DNA of 64,000 nt from Acinetobacter vivianii (GTDB lineage Bacteria > Pseudomonadota > Gammaproteobacteria > Pseudomonadales > Moraxellaceae): positions 510,251 through 574,250 of the forward strand of contig NZ_BMDR01000002.1 in NCBI RefSeq assembly GCF_014635885.1, read 5' to 3'. The translations under genes were made by a program, and so were the position numbers. Positions within the stretch are counted from its first letter, which is position 1. Each line of letters starts with the position of its first letter. Shown in pieces: positions 26,620-35,007 of this stretch. The notes below the pieces were generated by a model. It was not told where the DNA came from. It saw only the letters and a program-made list of their open reading frames with translations, and searched no databases.

Positions 26620-27876
26620 ATGGGTTATCAGAAGATCGTGGTTCCTGCAGACGGAGACAAAATCACAGTAAATGCAGACCTGTCACTGAATGTTCCAAAT
26701 CGTCCGATCATTCCTTTTATTGAAGGTGATGGTATTGGTGTGGATATTACACCAGCAATGAAAGCAGTAGTAGATGCCGCCGTGCTAAAAGCTTATGGTG
26801 GCAAACGTTCGATCGAATGGATGGAAGTCTACTGCGGTGAGAAAGCAGACAAAATTTACGGCAGCTATATGCCCGAAGAAACTTTTGATGCTTTACGCGA
26901 GTTTATTATATCAATAAAAGGCCCTTTAACCACACCTGTAGGTGGTGGAATTCGTTCTTTAAATGTCGCATTGCGTCAGGAACTTGATTTATATGTCTGT
27001 GTGCGTCCAGTCCGCTGGTTTAAAGGTGTGCCTTCTCCGGTACAACATCCTGAACTGACCGATATGGTGATCTTCCGTGAAAACTCGGAAGATATCTATG
27101 CGGGGATTGAATGGAAAGCGGACTCTCCTGAAGCGAGAAAAGTGATTAAATTCCTACAGGAAGAAATGGGTGTAACCAATATTCGTTTTCCGAAAGAGTG
27201 TGGAATCGGGATTAAACCCGTGTCTAAAGAAGGTTCTCAGCGTTTAGTTCGTAAAGCGATTCAGTTCGCGATTGATAACGATAAACCTTCTGTGACCTTG
27301 GTTCACAAAGGCAACATCATGAAATACACCGAAGGTGCGTTTAAAGAGTGGGGCTATGAACTTGCGATGGAACGTTTTGGTGGACAGTTGCTGGATGGCG
27401 GGCCTTGGGTAAAAATTAAAAATCCAAAAACAGGCAAAGATATCATTATTAAAGATGTGATTGCTGATGCATTCTTACAGCAAATTTTAATGCGTCCAGC
27501 AGATTATTCTGTCATTGCCACACTGAACCTAAATGGCGACTATATTTCCGATGCACTTGCAGCCGAAGTGGGAGGGATTGGCATTGCACCAGGTGCCAAT
27601 ATTGGTGGTGCAATTGCCGTATATGAAGCAACGCATGGCACAGCACCCAAATATGCAGGACAGGATAAAGTGAATCCCGGTTCGATTATTTTATCTGCGG
27701 AAATGATGCTGCGTGATATGGGCTGGACAGAAGCTGCAGATTTAATTATTACGGGGATTTCAGGTGCGATCTCTGCTAAAACTGTGACCTATGATTTTGA
27801 ACGTCTCATGTCAAATGCAACTTTGCTACGCTGTTCAGAGTTCGCACAAGCTATTATTGAGCACATGGAAGATTGA
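26620..27876 (+). CDS. icd: Dimeric NADP-dependent isocitrate dehydrogenase (IDH-I)
   Basis: A 418-residue E. coli-type isocitrate dehydrogenase. The substrate loop [13 protein letters not shown] carries the serine that AceK phosphorylates in E. coli (Ser113 there). The NADP-specific residues are present: [17 protein letters not shown] keeps the Lys-Tyr pair and [10 protein letters not shown] keeps the Tyr and Arg, so NADP+ is predicted as cofactor. GGGAG lies about 10 bases before the ATG. A second, unrelated IDH is encoded just upstream at 23257, so the organism has both isozyme types. Confidence 0.96.
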   Translation: MGYQKIVVPADGDKITVNADLSLNVPNRPIIPFIEGDGIGVDITPAMKAVVDAAVLKAYGGKRSIEWMEVYCGEKADKIYGSYMPEETFDALREFIISIKGPLTTPVGGGIRSLNVALRQELDLYVCVRPVRWFKGVPSPVQHPELTDMVIFRENSEDIYAGIEWKADSPEARKVIKFLQEEMGVTNIRFPKECGIGIKPVSKEGSQRLVRKAIQFAIDNDKPSVTLVHKGNIMKYTEGAFKEWGYELAMERFGGQLLDGGPWVKIKNPKTGKDIIIKDVIADAFLQQILMRPADYSVIATLNLNGDYISDALAAEVGGIGIAPGANIGGAIAVYEATHGTAPKYAGQDKVNPGSIILSAEMMLRDMGWTEAADLIITGISGAISAKTVTYDFERLMSNATLLRCSEFAQAIIEHMED

Positions 27877-27891
27877 TAATTTGTTTTCACA

Positions 27892-27919
27892 AGAAGAGCG
27901 GTTTTTTCCGCTCTTTTTA
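27892..27919 (+). terminator. Terminator after icd
   Basis: AAGAGCGG and CCGCTCTT arms flank a TTTTTT loop, with a terminal T-run. Confidence 0.88.
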
Positions 27920-28013
27920 TGTGATCAAGCATGAAAGATGTGATGAAAAAAGCATGTACAAATCTGAATGCATGGCATATTTTTAAATCTTCTAAAATAA
28001 AAAATTGAGCATC

Positions 28014-28634
28014 ATGGCTGAAAGAAAATATGGTGAAGCTGCACCTAAAACGACAGACAGCATTGCCAGTTTAGATTGGTATGAGCAAGTACTCAGTAAC
28101 CAAAAATATGAGCGTACTTTATTTGTCGATTTAGACATGTCTGAGGCTCACAGCACTGGTGCAGTATTTAATGAATGTACTTTTCGCCGTGCACGCTTCA
28201 ATGGTTCAACTCATCAAAGTAGTGCTTTTATCAATTGTACCTTTGCCTTCTGTAATTTCTTTGATAGTAAATTTACTGACTGTAAGTTTGTGGGCAGCAT
28301 GTTTAGTGATTGCCAGTTTCATCATATGCGGGTCGAAGACAGTGACTGGGCTTTTGTTGGATTGCCGGGTGCTGATTTAGAAAAAGCTTCTTTTCTTCGA
28401 ACGCGTTTAAGAGAGGCCGATTTGACAGGGGCACGATGTCATGGAAGTTCAGTTCGAGAGAGCGACTTATCGGGTGCATGGTTGCACAGCGCAGATTTTA
28501 CCGAGTGTGATTTAAGAGGCAGTGATTTGAGTGCATTAGATCCGAAAGAGACTCAAATTAAAGAGGCGATTATTAACCTTGATCAAACTTTAATGATTGC
28601 AGAAAATTTAGGTTTTGATGTCCGAATTGACTAG
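28014..28634 (+). CDS. Pentapeptide repeat protein
   Basis: A 206-residue protein whose middle part (about 35-180) is built of pentapeptide repeats with the A(D/N)LXX or F/C-rich pattern, such as FNECTFRRARFNGS, CTFAFCNFFDSKFTDCKF, EADLTGARCHGSSVRESDLSGAWL and CDLRGSDLSAL. These fold as a right-handed quadrilateral beta-helix. The cysteine-rich first half and the acidic end resemble Qnr/McbG-type proteins in layout, but most such chromosomal proteins have no known role and I would not claim quinolone protection. I prefer ATG 28014 over the in-frame TTG 28005. A weak hairpin (28661-28683) follows. Confidence 0.85.
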   Translation: MAERKYGEAAPKTTDSIASLDWYEQVLSNQKYERTLFVDLDMSEAHSTGAVFNECTFRRARFNGSTHQSSAFINCTFAFCNFFDSKFTDCKFVGSMFSDCQFHHMRVEDSDWAFVGLPGADLEKASFLRTRLREADLTGARCHGSSVRESDLSGAWLHSADFTECDLRGSDLSALDPKETQIKEAIINLDQTLMIAENLGFDVRID

Positions 28635-28660
28635 GATCGTTGAATGATTTTTTGCTCAAA

Positions 28661-28687
28661 ATGAGTGGTTTTGAGCCACTCATGTTT
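28661..28687 (+). terminator. Hairpin after the pentapeptide gene
   Basis: ATGAGTGG and CCACTCAT arms with a seven-base loop, followed by only GTTT, so a weak terminator. Confidence 0.45.
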
Positions 28688-28713
28688 GGGGAGATTGAAT
28701 AAAAATTGCTGCT

Positions 28714-28878
28714 TTAAGAGAAATAAAGTCGAATAAAAGGGATGAATTGCTCACCAATTACGATGCCCAATAAACCCAGTAAAGCAACAATTGGCGGTGC
28801 AGGCGCTTTGACATCTAAAACGTAATACAACACACCGACCAATATACCTACTGCAAGTGATAACAGGTAAATCTTCAT
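28714..28878 (-). CDS. XapX domain small membrane protein
   Basis: A 54-codon gene on the minus strand, starting 13 bp past the stop codon of the DJ-1/PfpI gene, so the two probably share a transcript. The protein has two hydrophobic helices (about 2-21 and 29-48) around the motif DVKAPAPPIVALLGLLGI, which is the hallmark of the XapX (DUF1427) family, followed by GEQ. XapX proteins are very small membrane proteins of unknown function, and the name comes from a family member near a xanthosine operon. The family call is firm because the PAPP-x(3)-LLGLLGI block matches. Confidence 0.82.
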   Translation of the reverse strand: MKIYLLSLAVGILVGVLYYVLDVKAPAPPIVALLGLLGIVIGEQFIPFIRLYFS

Positions 28879-28891
28879 AAACTACGCTTGA

Positions 28892-29524
28892 TCAGTCCGC
28901 TTTTACTTTACAGAAGTGATCAATTTCAGGATTACAATTCCAGATATATTCAGCTTCTTCGGCACAAAGTTGCGCCATTTTTTCGCCTTGTGTATCACGA
29001 ATAAAAGCAAGGGTCATATCCATACCAGCACTTACACCCGATGAGGTGTAAAATTTCCCATCAATTACCCAGCGTGCCTGAGCTTGCCAGCGCACTTTAT
29101 CATTGAGTTTTTGCACAAACTCAAACGCCATTTTATTGGAAGTCGCCTGAACGCCATCTAGTACACCCGTCGCAGCCAGCAAAGAACTTCCTGTGCAAAT
29201 GGTCAGTACATGTCCACTGTGCAGCGCAAGCGTTTTTAATTGATCTAGAAGTGGCTGATTCTGGATTAAATCAAAGGTGACAATTCCGCCTGGAACCAAC
29301 AAAATACTGTGTTGATTGACGGTCATGTCTTTAAATGGCTGTGTTTGCAGTATGACACCATGTTTGTTGGAGATCAGTCCACCATTCAGGCTATAAAATT
29401 GCACTTGATAATGTTCTTGCAGCAAACCGAATAATTCGACAGGCCCCATAATATCGAGGGTTTCAAAGTCTTCAAATACAATGGCATTAACAGGAATACG
29501 CATTTCTTTTCTCGCTAGTTTCAT
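28892..29524 (-). CDS. DJ-1/PfpI family protein
   Basis: A 210-residue protein of the DJ-1/PfpI superfamily. The sequence VNAIVFEDFETLDIMGPVELF at the N-terminus and the nucleophile elbow TICTGSSLLAATGVLDG (cysteine near residue 114) identify the GATase1-like subgroup seen in isonitrile hydratase (InhA) and in the N-terminal half of AraC-type regulators. There is no HTH domain. The exact reaction is unknown. In-frame ATG 29503 is a possible later start. The XapX gene follows 13 bp downstream. Confidence 0.86.
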   Translation of the reverse strand: MKLARKEMRIPVNAIVFEDFETLDIMGPVELFGLLQEHYQVQFYSLNGGLISNKHGVILQTQPFKDMTVNQHSILLVPGGIVTFDLIQNQPLLDQLKTLALHSGHVLTICTGSSLLAATGVLDGVQATSNKMAFEFVQKLNDKVRWQAQARWVIDGKFYTSSGVSAGMDMTLAFIRDTQGEKMAQLCAEEAEYIWNCNPEIDHFCKVKAD

Positions 29525-29776
29525 CTGCGTACTACCATAGAGAGCTGTGAATTTTTGTTTGTGAATATTATGTATGGCTTATTTTGAATTATGCTAAATC
29601 ATTGGACTTTTTACCTGATCTGTTAGCAAGCGGATGCTGATTTTGGTTTGTTTTTTAGGCATTTAGTAGCTTATTAAGACAAAATAATGGGTGTATCGTA
29701 AATTTAGAAAAATCTGTATCTATCATTTATCAAGCAGATGTTCAAAATGATGGAAAAATAGAGCGAGCGTTATGCC

Positions 29777-30595
29777 ATGAAGATGTATCAAGTTGATGCT
29801 TTTACCCAAGAATTATTTAAAGGAAATCCAGCAGCCGTTATCGTAGTAGATGAATGGTTGGAACAGCAGTTGATGCAGAATATTGCAATGGAAAATAATC
29901 TTTCCGAGACTGCTTTTGTAAAGACAATTGATGAGAGTAATTACGAGATTCGCTGGTTTTCACCTTTAGAAGAAGTTGCTTTTTGTGGGCATGCCACCTT
30001 AGCCAGTGCTTTTGTACTTTTTAAGGATTTTACTCAAGCAACAACGATTCAATTTCATGTACGTGATCTGGGTATTTTTATCGTTAGCCAAGATGCTGAT
30101 GGAAAAATCAAAATGAACTTCCCGATTCGTAGAGCAGAGCAAGTGTCTGACTACCCGTCAGAACTACGTGAAGGGTTGTCAAAACCATTCAAAGCCGTCT
30201 ATTGCAATCCTCAAGCTTATATTATTGAATATGAAACGGTACAGGATGTATTGGATGAACAACCTAATCTGGAAGTATTAAAACGCTTAGGTAAAGTCAG
30301 GACAGCGATTACAGCCTCTCAACCTGATGTAGCGATTACAGCGCGAGGTGAGGGGAAATTTGATTGTGTTTCTCGTTACTTTGCACCTGCAATTGGGATT
30401 GATGAAGACCCTGTAACAGGTTCTATTCATACTGCGATTGTGCCGCTATGGGCCGAGAAGTTGAACCAGACGCGACTCGTGGCTTTTCAGGCGTCAGCAC
30501 GCGGTGGAATTTTAGACTGTGTGATTGTATCTGATGAACGGATCGAAATTTCAGGTTATGCAAAATTGTATATGCAGGCTGAACTGGCAATCTGA
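29777..30595 (+). CDS. PhzF family isomerase/epimerase
   Basis: A 272-residue PhzF-family protein with the diaminopimelate epimerase fold. The general-base glutamate is in ENNLSETAFV (E45 area), and the family blocks FTQELFKGNPAAV, EIRWFSPLEEVAFCGHATLA and GIDEDPVTGSIHT are all intact. PhzF acts in phenazine synthesis, but most bacterial relatives, such as this one without any phz gene nearby, isomerise unknown small molecules. It is probably monocistronic and is followed by a good terminator. Confidence 0.9.
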   Translation: MKMYQVDAFTQELFKGNPAAVIVVDEWLEQQLMQNIAMENNLSETAFVKTIDESNYEIRWFSPLEEVAFCGHATLASAFVLFKDFTQATTIQFHVRDLGIFIVSQDADGKIKMNFPIRRAEQVSDYPSELREGLSKPFKAVYCNPQAYIIEYETVQDVLDEQPNLEVLKRLGKVRTAITASQPDVAITARGEGKFDCVSRYFAPAIGIDEDPVTGSIHTAIVPLWAEKLNQTRLVAFQASARGGILDCVIVSDERIEISGYAKLYMQAELAI

Positions 30596-30626
30596 TTTTT
30601 AGCTTAAATTGTGCAAAAACAAAGAT

Positions 30627-30654
30627 AAAAGCTGTTTAAATAAACAGCTTTTTT
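30627..30654 (+). terminator. Terminator after phzF-like gene
   Basis: AAAGCTGTTTA and TAAACAGCTTT arms with an AA loop and a final T-run. Confidence 0.88.
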
Positions 30655-30669
30655 CAAAACGTAACTATT

Positions 30670-30688
30670 AAAAATGCGAATCATTCTC
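30670..30688 (+). promoter_or_regulatory. Putative Fur box upstream of M16 peptidase gene
   Basis: The 19 bases at this position match 14 of 19 positions of the consensus Fur box, including the core AATCATT and the left AATG. It lies 51 bp before the ATG at 30740, where it would overlap a promoter and repress transcription under iron-replete conditions. Confidence 0.6.
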
Positions 30689-30739
30689 TACCATAGCTTG
30701 TCTGTATGATTTAAATCACCATAAATACTTGGATAAATT

Positions 30740-33508
30740 ATGTTAATGCGCTTTAAGCAGCTTACTCTCTCGCTTTGTTTGATTGGGTTGAGTGCGACGT
30801 CTTGGTCTCAGACAGTGCTCGTAAAAAGTGAAAAAAATATTGAAGAATATAAATTAGATAATGGTTTCAGAGTTATTCTTGCGCCAAACGATAAAGAAAA
30901 TAAAGTCTATGTAAATACAGTTTACCTGACGGGCTCACTGAATGACCCAAAAGGTAAAGGCGGGCTGGCACATCTATTAGAACACTTGGCTTTTAAAGGG
31001 ACTCAAAACGTTAAAGGTGAAGAGTTTCAGCGCCGTTTAGATCAATATACCTTGATGACCAATGCCAGTACGGATTATTACTCAACCAAATACTTAAACA
31101 TTGTTCGTCCTGAAAAAAATGCACTGAATGAAATTCTGTATCTCGAATCTGAGCGTATGGATAAATTGGTGTTGCAAGAAAAATTTGTTCCCTCTGAAAT
31201 TGAAATCGTAAAACGTGAACGTGAAATCCGTATGGATCAGCCGTTTGCAGTTTTAATAGATCAGGTGTGGAAAGCCGCATATGGCAACCAGTATTTAGGT
31301 CGTTTACCGATTGGTGACTTACCCGAATTAAAATCAATTCAGTTGAATGAACTGAATCAGTTCTATAAGACCTGGTATGCGCCGAATAATGCGGTCATGG
31401 TCATTTCTGGTAAATTTGATAAAACCGAAGTATTAAATAAGATTGATCAGTATTTCAGTCCAATTCCTGCACGCGCCGTACCTGCTCAGGTGAAAGTGCC
31501 AGTTCTTGATGCGAGTAAGATTGAACAACGTCAATTTACCGTGAAAAAGGGCAGTGATCTGGCCAAATTCCATATTTATATGAATGGAAAAAATACCGAA
31601 TTACAACCGATTCTGGCACTCGCACCTTCTCTCTATACCATGCAGCCTAGCGGGCCTTTATATAAAAATATGGTCGAGACAGGCATCAGTACCGCAGTTC
31701 AATCTGCGACATGGTTAGATCAGGACTTTAACGTGGTGTTTATGGGCGCAGTTTATGCACCAAGCCATGATCCCAAAAAAGTTGATGATGCCTTGAAAAC
31801 TGGCGTGGAAAATAGCCAGCCATTTACCGAGGCCGAATTACAGCGCATTAAGAATATTACCCAGAATACGGCTGATACCATTGCCAATGATGCGGTGGCT
31901 TTAGGTTCACGTCTCAGTGACTACGCTGTATCTTCTCAGGGACAATGGGATCAATATTTCAAGGATTTAAAGACAGTTCAAGCATTAAAGCTAAAAGATA
32001 CCAATGAAACGCTCAAAGCGTTTTTAACCGCTTCACATCGTATTTCTGGTGATATTTTGCCAACGCCAGAAGATCAAAAGAAAGCGATGACTTTGAAGGC
32101 TGAAGAGAAGCCAAAAACTTTAGATCAAAGCAATGAACAGCCTGAACCTTTAAAAGATCCGAATGTCTATAAGCAGGAAGTGACCCAGTTTATGGCACAG
32201 TCTGCTCAGCAATTGCAGAAAAATGAGCAGAAGATCCAGCGTGGTGAGTTGAAGAATGGCATTCGCTATGCTTTATTCCCAACTGCAACCCGTGACGATA
32301 AAACCTATGCCACGATTAGTCTGGATTTTGGTGATGAAAAAGCGTTATTTGGTAAAGGTGTAACGCTGGATTTAACCAGTTACCTGATGTTGCGTGGTTC
32401 AGAAAAGCATACTTTGCAAGAAATTACCGATAAAGCAATTGCTGCTAGTGGTGGTGCATCTGTTAGCTCAAATGGCAATGGTTTTACCATCGTGGTTCAG
32501 GCGAAAAAAGACAAGTTTGAAGACTTCTTTAATTTTATTGTCGATGTATTGAAGCAGCCAAAATTCTCACAAACAGAATTTGATCTTGCCAAAAATCAAA
32601 GTTTATCTGTACTCGATCGTCCTTATACCGAGCCTGCAGTTGTGGCTTCGATGACGCTCTCTAAAATTCTGGAAATCTATCAACCCGGCGATTTGCGTTA
32701 TCACTTCGAACCTGATTTCACGAAAAAACAGATCAGTGATGTGACTCAACCGCAAGTGAAGCAATTCTATGATCAATTCTTTGTGACTGATCATGCACAG
32801 ATTGCAGTGACGGGTGATTTTGATGCCAAAAAAATGCAAAAAACCTTACAAAAAGCATTTGGCTCTTGGAAAGCAAAACAGCCTTATACCAAAGTAACAG
32901 GTCAATATACGGTTTATAAAGCACAGAAAGTGAATGCTTTATCGGAACAGCGTGAATTTGGTAGTTACCAAAGTGTGTTGGCGCTGCCAGTCGGTTCTTA
33001 TCATGCAGATGCACCAGCGTTAATTATCTTGAGCCATATTTTGGGTAACTCGCAGCTTTCATCGCGTTTGGCACAAGAGTTACGTGAGAAAAATGCCTTG
33101 GTCTATGGTTTTGGCAGTGGTTTGGACTTAGATCCAGATATCAATGATGGTACGTTAAGTGTTACTGCAAACTATACTTCTGGACGTTCGGCGCAAGTAT
33201 CGCAATCGGTACATAAAGTCTTGAATGAGCTGTTAAGCAAAGGCGTGACTGAGCAGGAAGTTGAAGCGGCGAAAGCAGACATCATGAAAAAACGCGTCAC
33301 AGCTTTGGAAGATGAACGTAATATTCATGGCATGTTGACAGGTCAGTTAGAGCGCAACAAAACCTTGCTGGATCGCGCTGAACGTGATCAGGAACTTGCC
33401 AAATTGACCAAAGAAGATGTGAATGCAGCAATCAAGAAATACATTAAACTTGATCAGTTTGTCGAAGTAATGGCAGATCAGTATGGTCAGCCTCAAAACT
33501 TGAAATAA
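30740..33508 (+). CDS. Periplasmic M16 family zinc peptidase (PqqL/FusC-like)
   Basis: A 922-residue protein with a signal peptide (about 1-23). The first M16 domain carries the inverted zinc motif HLLEH (78-82) and the downstream ESERMDKL and E-rich helix needed for zinc; the second half (from about 500) is a degenerate M16 domain that closes the substrate chamber. The length and domain order match PqqL of E. coli and FusC of Pectobacterium, and FusC cleaves imported ferredoxin to obtain iron. A Fur-like box upstream supports a role in iron supply here. No TonB receptor is adjacent, so the substrate is open. Confidence 0.9.
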   Translation: MLMRFKQLTLSLCLIGLSATSWSQTVLVKSEKNIEEYKLDNGFRVILAPNDKENKVYVNTVYLTGSLNDPKGKGGLAHLLEHLAFKGTQNVKGEEFQRRLDQYTLMTNASTDYYSTKYLNIVRPEKNALNEILYLESERMDKLVLQEKFVPSEIEIVKREREIRMDQPFAVLIDQVWKAAYGNQYLGRLPIGDLPELKSIQLNELNQFYKTWYAPNNAVMVISGKFDKTEVLNKIDQYFSPIPARAVPAQVKVPVLDASKIEQRQFTVKKGSDLAKFHIYMNGKNTELQPILALAPSLYTMQPSGPLYKNMVETGISTAVQSATWLDQDFNVVFMGAVYAPSHDPKKVDDALKTGVENSQPFTEAELQRIKNITQNTADTIANDAVALGSRLSDYAVSSQGQWDQYFKDLKTVQALKLKDTNETLKAFLTASHRISGDILPTPEDQKKAMTLKAEEKPKTLDQSNEQPEPLKDPNVYKQEVTQFMAQSAQQLQKNEQKIQRGELKNGIRYALFPTATRDDKTYATISLDFGDEKALFGKGVTLDLTSYLMLRGSEKHTLQEITDKAIAASGGASVSSNGNGFTIVVQAKKDKFEDFFNFIVDVLKQPKFSQTEFDLAKNQSLSVLDRPYTEPAVVASMTLSKILEIYQPGDLRYHFEPDFTKKQISDVTQPQVKQFYDQFFVTDHAQIAVTGDFDAKKMQKTLQKAFGSWKAKQPYTKVTGQYTVYKAQKVNALSEQREFGSYQSVLALPVGSYHADAPALIILSHILGNSQLSSRLAQELREKNALVYGFGSGLDLDPDINDGTLSVTANYTSGRSAQVSQSVHKVLNELLSKGVTEQEVEAAKADIMKKRVTALEDERNIHGMLTGQLERNKTLLDRAERDQELAKLTKEDVNAAIKKYIKLDQFVEVMADQYGQPQNLK

Positions 33509-33515
33509 GCAAACA

Positions 33516-33550
33516 AAAAGAAAGCCACCGATCAGGTGGCTTTCTTTTTT
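33516..33550. terminator. Bidirectional terminator between M16 peptidase and DUF3144 genes
   Basis: AAGAAAGCCACC and GGTGGCTTTCTT arms with a short loop and A/T runs on both sides, between convergent genes. Confidence 0.9.
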
Positions 33551-33560
33551 GCATTAATCA

Positions 33561-33944
33561 TTAATGATCATGTTTGTGTGCATGAAAATCTTCATTTTTG
33601 CGGAAGCGTAAATAGTTTTCGAACTGTTCGCAATATTCATCAAAATTATCTTCCAGCATCATTTGGAACTGTTGTAGCAGATAAGACATCACTTGTTCTT
33701 TTGCCTCACGCATTTCTTCGCCATCTTTAAAGTTATTGGCTGCAACCCAGGTGTTAAAACGGGCAGTGGCAAATAACATGGCTGCGCTTACTTGGGCACG
33801 TAACTCTTCTGGTTTAGCTTGTTGACCTTTTGGTGGGCGGCAAAAATCATTAGCGAGTTTGATAAATTCATCGGCGCGCTCAAAAAATACGGCATTTAAA
33901 GCTTCTTCTTCCGTCACATCGGTAGCGTTAATTTTTTGAGACAT
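33561..33944 (-). CDS. DUF3144 family small acidic protein
   Basis: Start 33944, with GGA about 8 bases upstream, gives a 127-residue cytosolic protein that fits the DUF3144 family: FFERADEFIKLAN near the N-terminus, the SAAMLFATARFNTWVAANN block in the middle and an acidic, His-rich tail. The function is unknown. The in-frame extension to 34073 would run into the divergent gene at 34050 and is not supported. The 3' end shares a terminator with the M16 gene. Confidence 0.78.
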   Translation of the reverse strand: MSQKINATDVTEEEALNAVFFERADEFIKLANDFCRPPKGQQAKPEELRAQVSAAMLFATARFNTWVAANNFKDGEEMREAKEQVMSYLLQQFQMMLEDNFDEYCEQFENYLRFRKNEDFHAHKHDH

Positions 33945-34049
33945 GAGATTTTCCAGCGACAAGTAAAGACACATTATTATAGACAAAGCCTTGTCGAAAC
34001 TAAACCTTTGCCTTAATCTAAAATAGCCTAAGCAATTAGAATAATCACT

Positions 34050-34682
34050 ATGCAAGATGCGATCGCGATTCAAAGCCTGAAAACGGATATTGCCTTACTA
34101 CGCCAGCATATCTATCCACCGCAATCTTTAGAGCATGTTGAGGGCTTGCCGATTTATTATGGTCTAAAGGATGAGGTTGATGAATATTACCGACAATGGC
34201 AGCCTTTGATTGAGAGGGCACAGCAATTGTGCCAGCCTTTTATGGAAGATGAAGTGGTGGATGCGATTCATTTGCCTAGCCATTTAAATCTGCCGCTATT
34301 TTTCTTTCATGTAGATCGAATTCGGATTAATAAAACCCGCGCTAAAGAATCGAAAACCTTTCGTGGTGTCGCGGCCTTATTGGAAAAATGCGGGCAGTTT
34401 GAAACGGATCAGATTTTTGCCATGCAAGAGTGGTTGGGGAGTGATGACACTGCTGCTTTAGTTGCACATCGCGAATTTATCGATTTACGGACTTACGTAT
34501 TTCAACATGGGCAGAGTGAATATACCCGTACCCGTTTTTATATGAATGGCATGATTCTCAGTGTTGAGCCACATTTTAAATTGGTGGATGTACGGGATAA
34601 GCCACGTAAGCAGCGTAATGATAGCTATAGTGATCCGATTGCAGATAATGGAACGTGGAAGATTTTTGGAAAGTATCGGTAA
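34050..34682 (+). CDS. Conserved hypothetical protein
   Basis: A 210-residue soluble protein with no signal peptide or membrane helix. I do not recognise a family. Visible features are an N-terminal helical part, a hydrophobic LPLFFFHVDRIRINKT segment (about 80-95) and a C-terminal half with a YVFQHGQSEYTRTRFYMNG stretch. The codon use looks like that of its neighbours, and the frame is long with a convincing start, so it is a real gene. It is divergent from the DUF3144 gene with 105 bp between starts. Confidence 0.7.
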   Translation: MQDAIAIQSLKTDIALLRQHIYPPQSLEHVEGLPIYYGLKDEVDEYYRQWQPLIERAQQLCQPFMEDEVVDAIHLPSHLNLPLFFFHVDRIRINKTRAKESKTFRGVAALLEKCGQFETDQIFAMQEWLGSDDTAALVAHREFIDLRTYVFQHGQSEYTRTRFYMNGMILSVEPHFKLVDVRDKPRKQRNDSYSDPIADNGTWKIFGKYR

Positions 34683-35007
34683 GTGATTTAAGGGGAATAA
34701 ATAGTTTAAAACACTAATTTTTATTAAAAAATAACAGCACAGCCACAAGTGCTATATAAAGTTTGGATGTTTTCGCATAGGCGATTTCCTACTTTGTTTT
34801 CGGACAAAGTAGGCAAAGCCATTGTCATCAGCAAAACCTGTCTGTTTCTTGGATTTATTAAAATGTATCGCAGAAATATTACTTTGCTTATAACACGCAG
34901 GTTGCTGATGACGTTTCCGAGTATCCATTCTGTAGGGCGTAGATTATTTGTGGCGGTATCCATGCCGCCAGCACGATAGGGATTTAAGATGGTTTTCCCT
35001 TGCGGAG
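34683..35007. repeat. Palindrome-rich intergenic element
   Basis: This gap without a gene has several hairpins in a row. CCTACTTTG (34788-34796) pairs with CAAAGTAGG (34805-34813). GTCATCAGCA (34824-34833) with CCTG to 34840 pairs with CAGG..TGCTGATGAC (34898-34912) around a 57-base loop. GGCGG and CCGCC lie at about 34952-34969. A further GGAGC/GCTCC pair (35004-35017) overlaps the 3' end of the next gene. I believe similar sequences recur in Acinetobacter intergenic DNA, but this is from memory. It may be a dispersed repeat or a structured transcript end. Confidence 0.45.

Noticed and set aside
28014..28634. Qnr-type quinolone resistance protein
   Set aside because: The pentapeptide repeats alone do not support it; the protein lacks visible Qnr loop signatures.
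29777..30595. Phenazine biosynthesis
   Set aside because: Only a PhzF-family protein is present; no other phz gene is in the window, and PhzF relatives are common outside phenazine loci.
34724..34979. Two overlapping frames (76 and 79 codons) on opposite strands in the intergenic element
   Set aside because: Both arise from the palindromic DNA; neither has a ribosome-binding site or protein-like composition.
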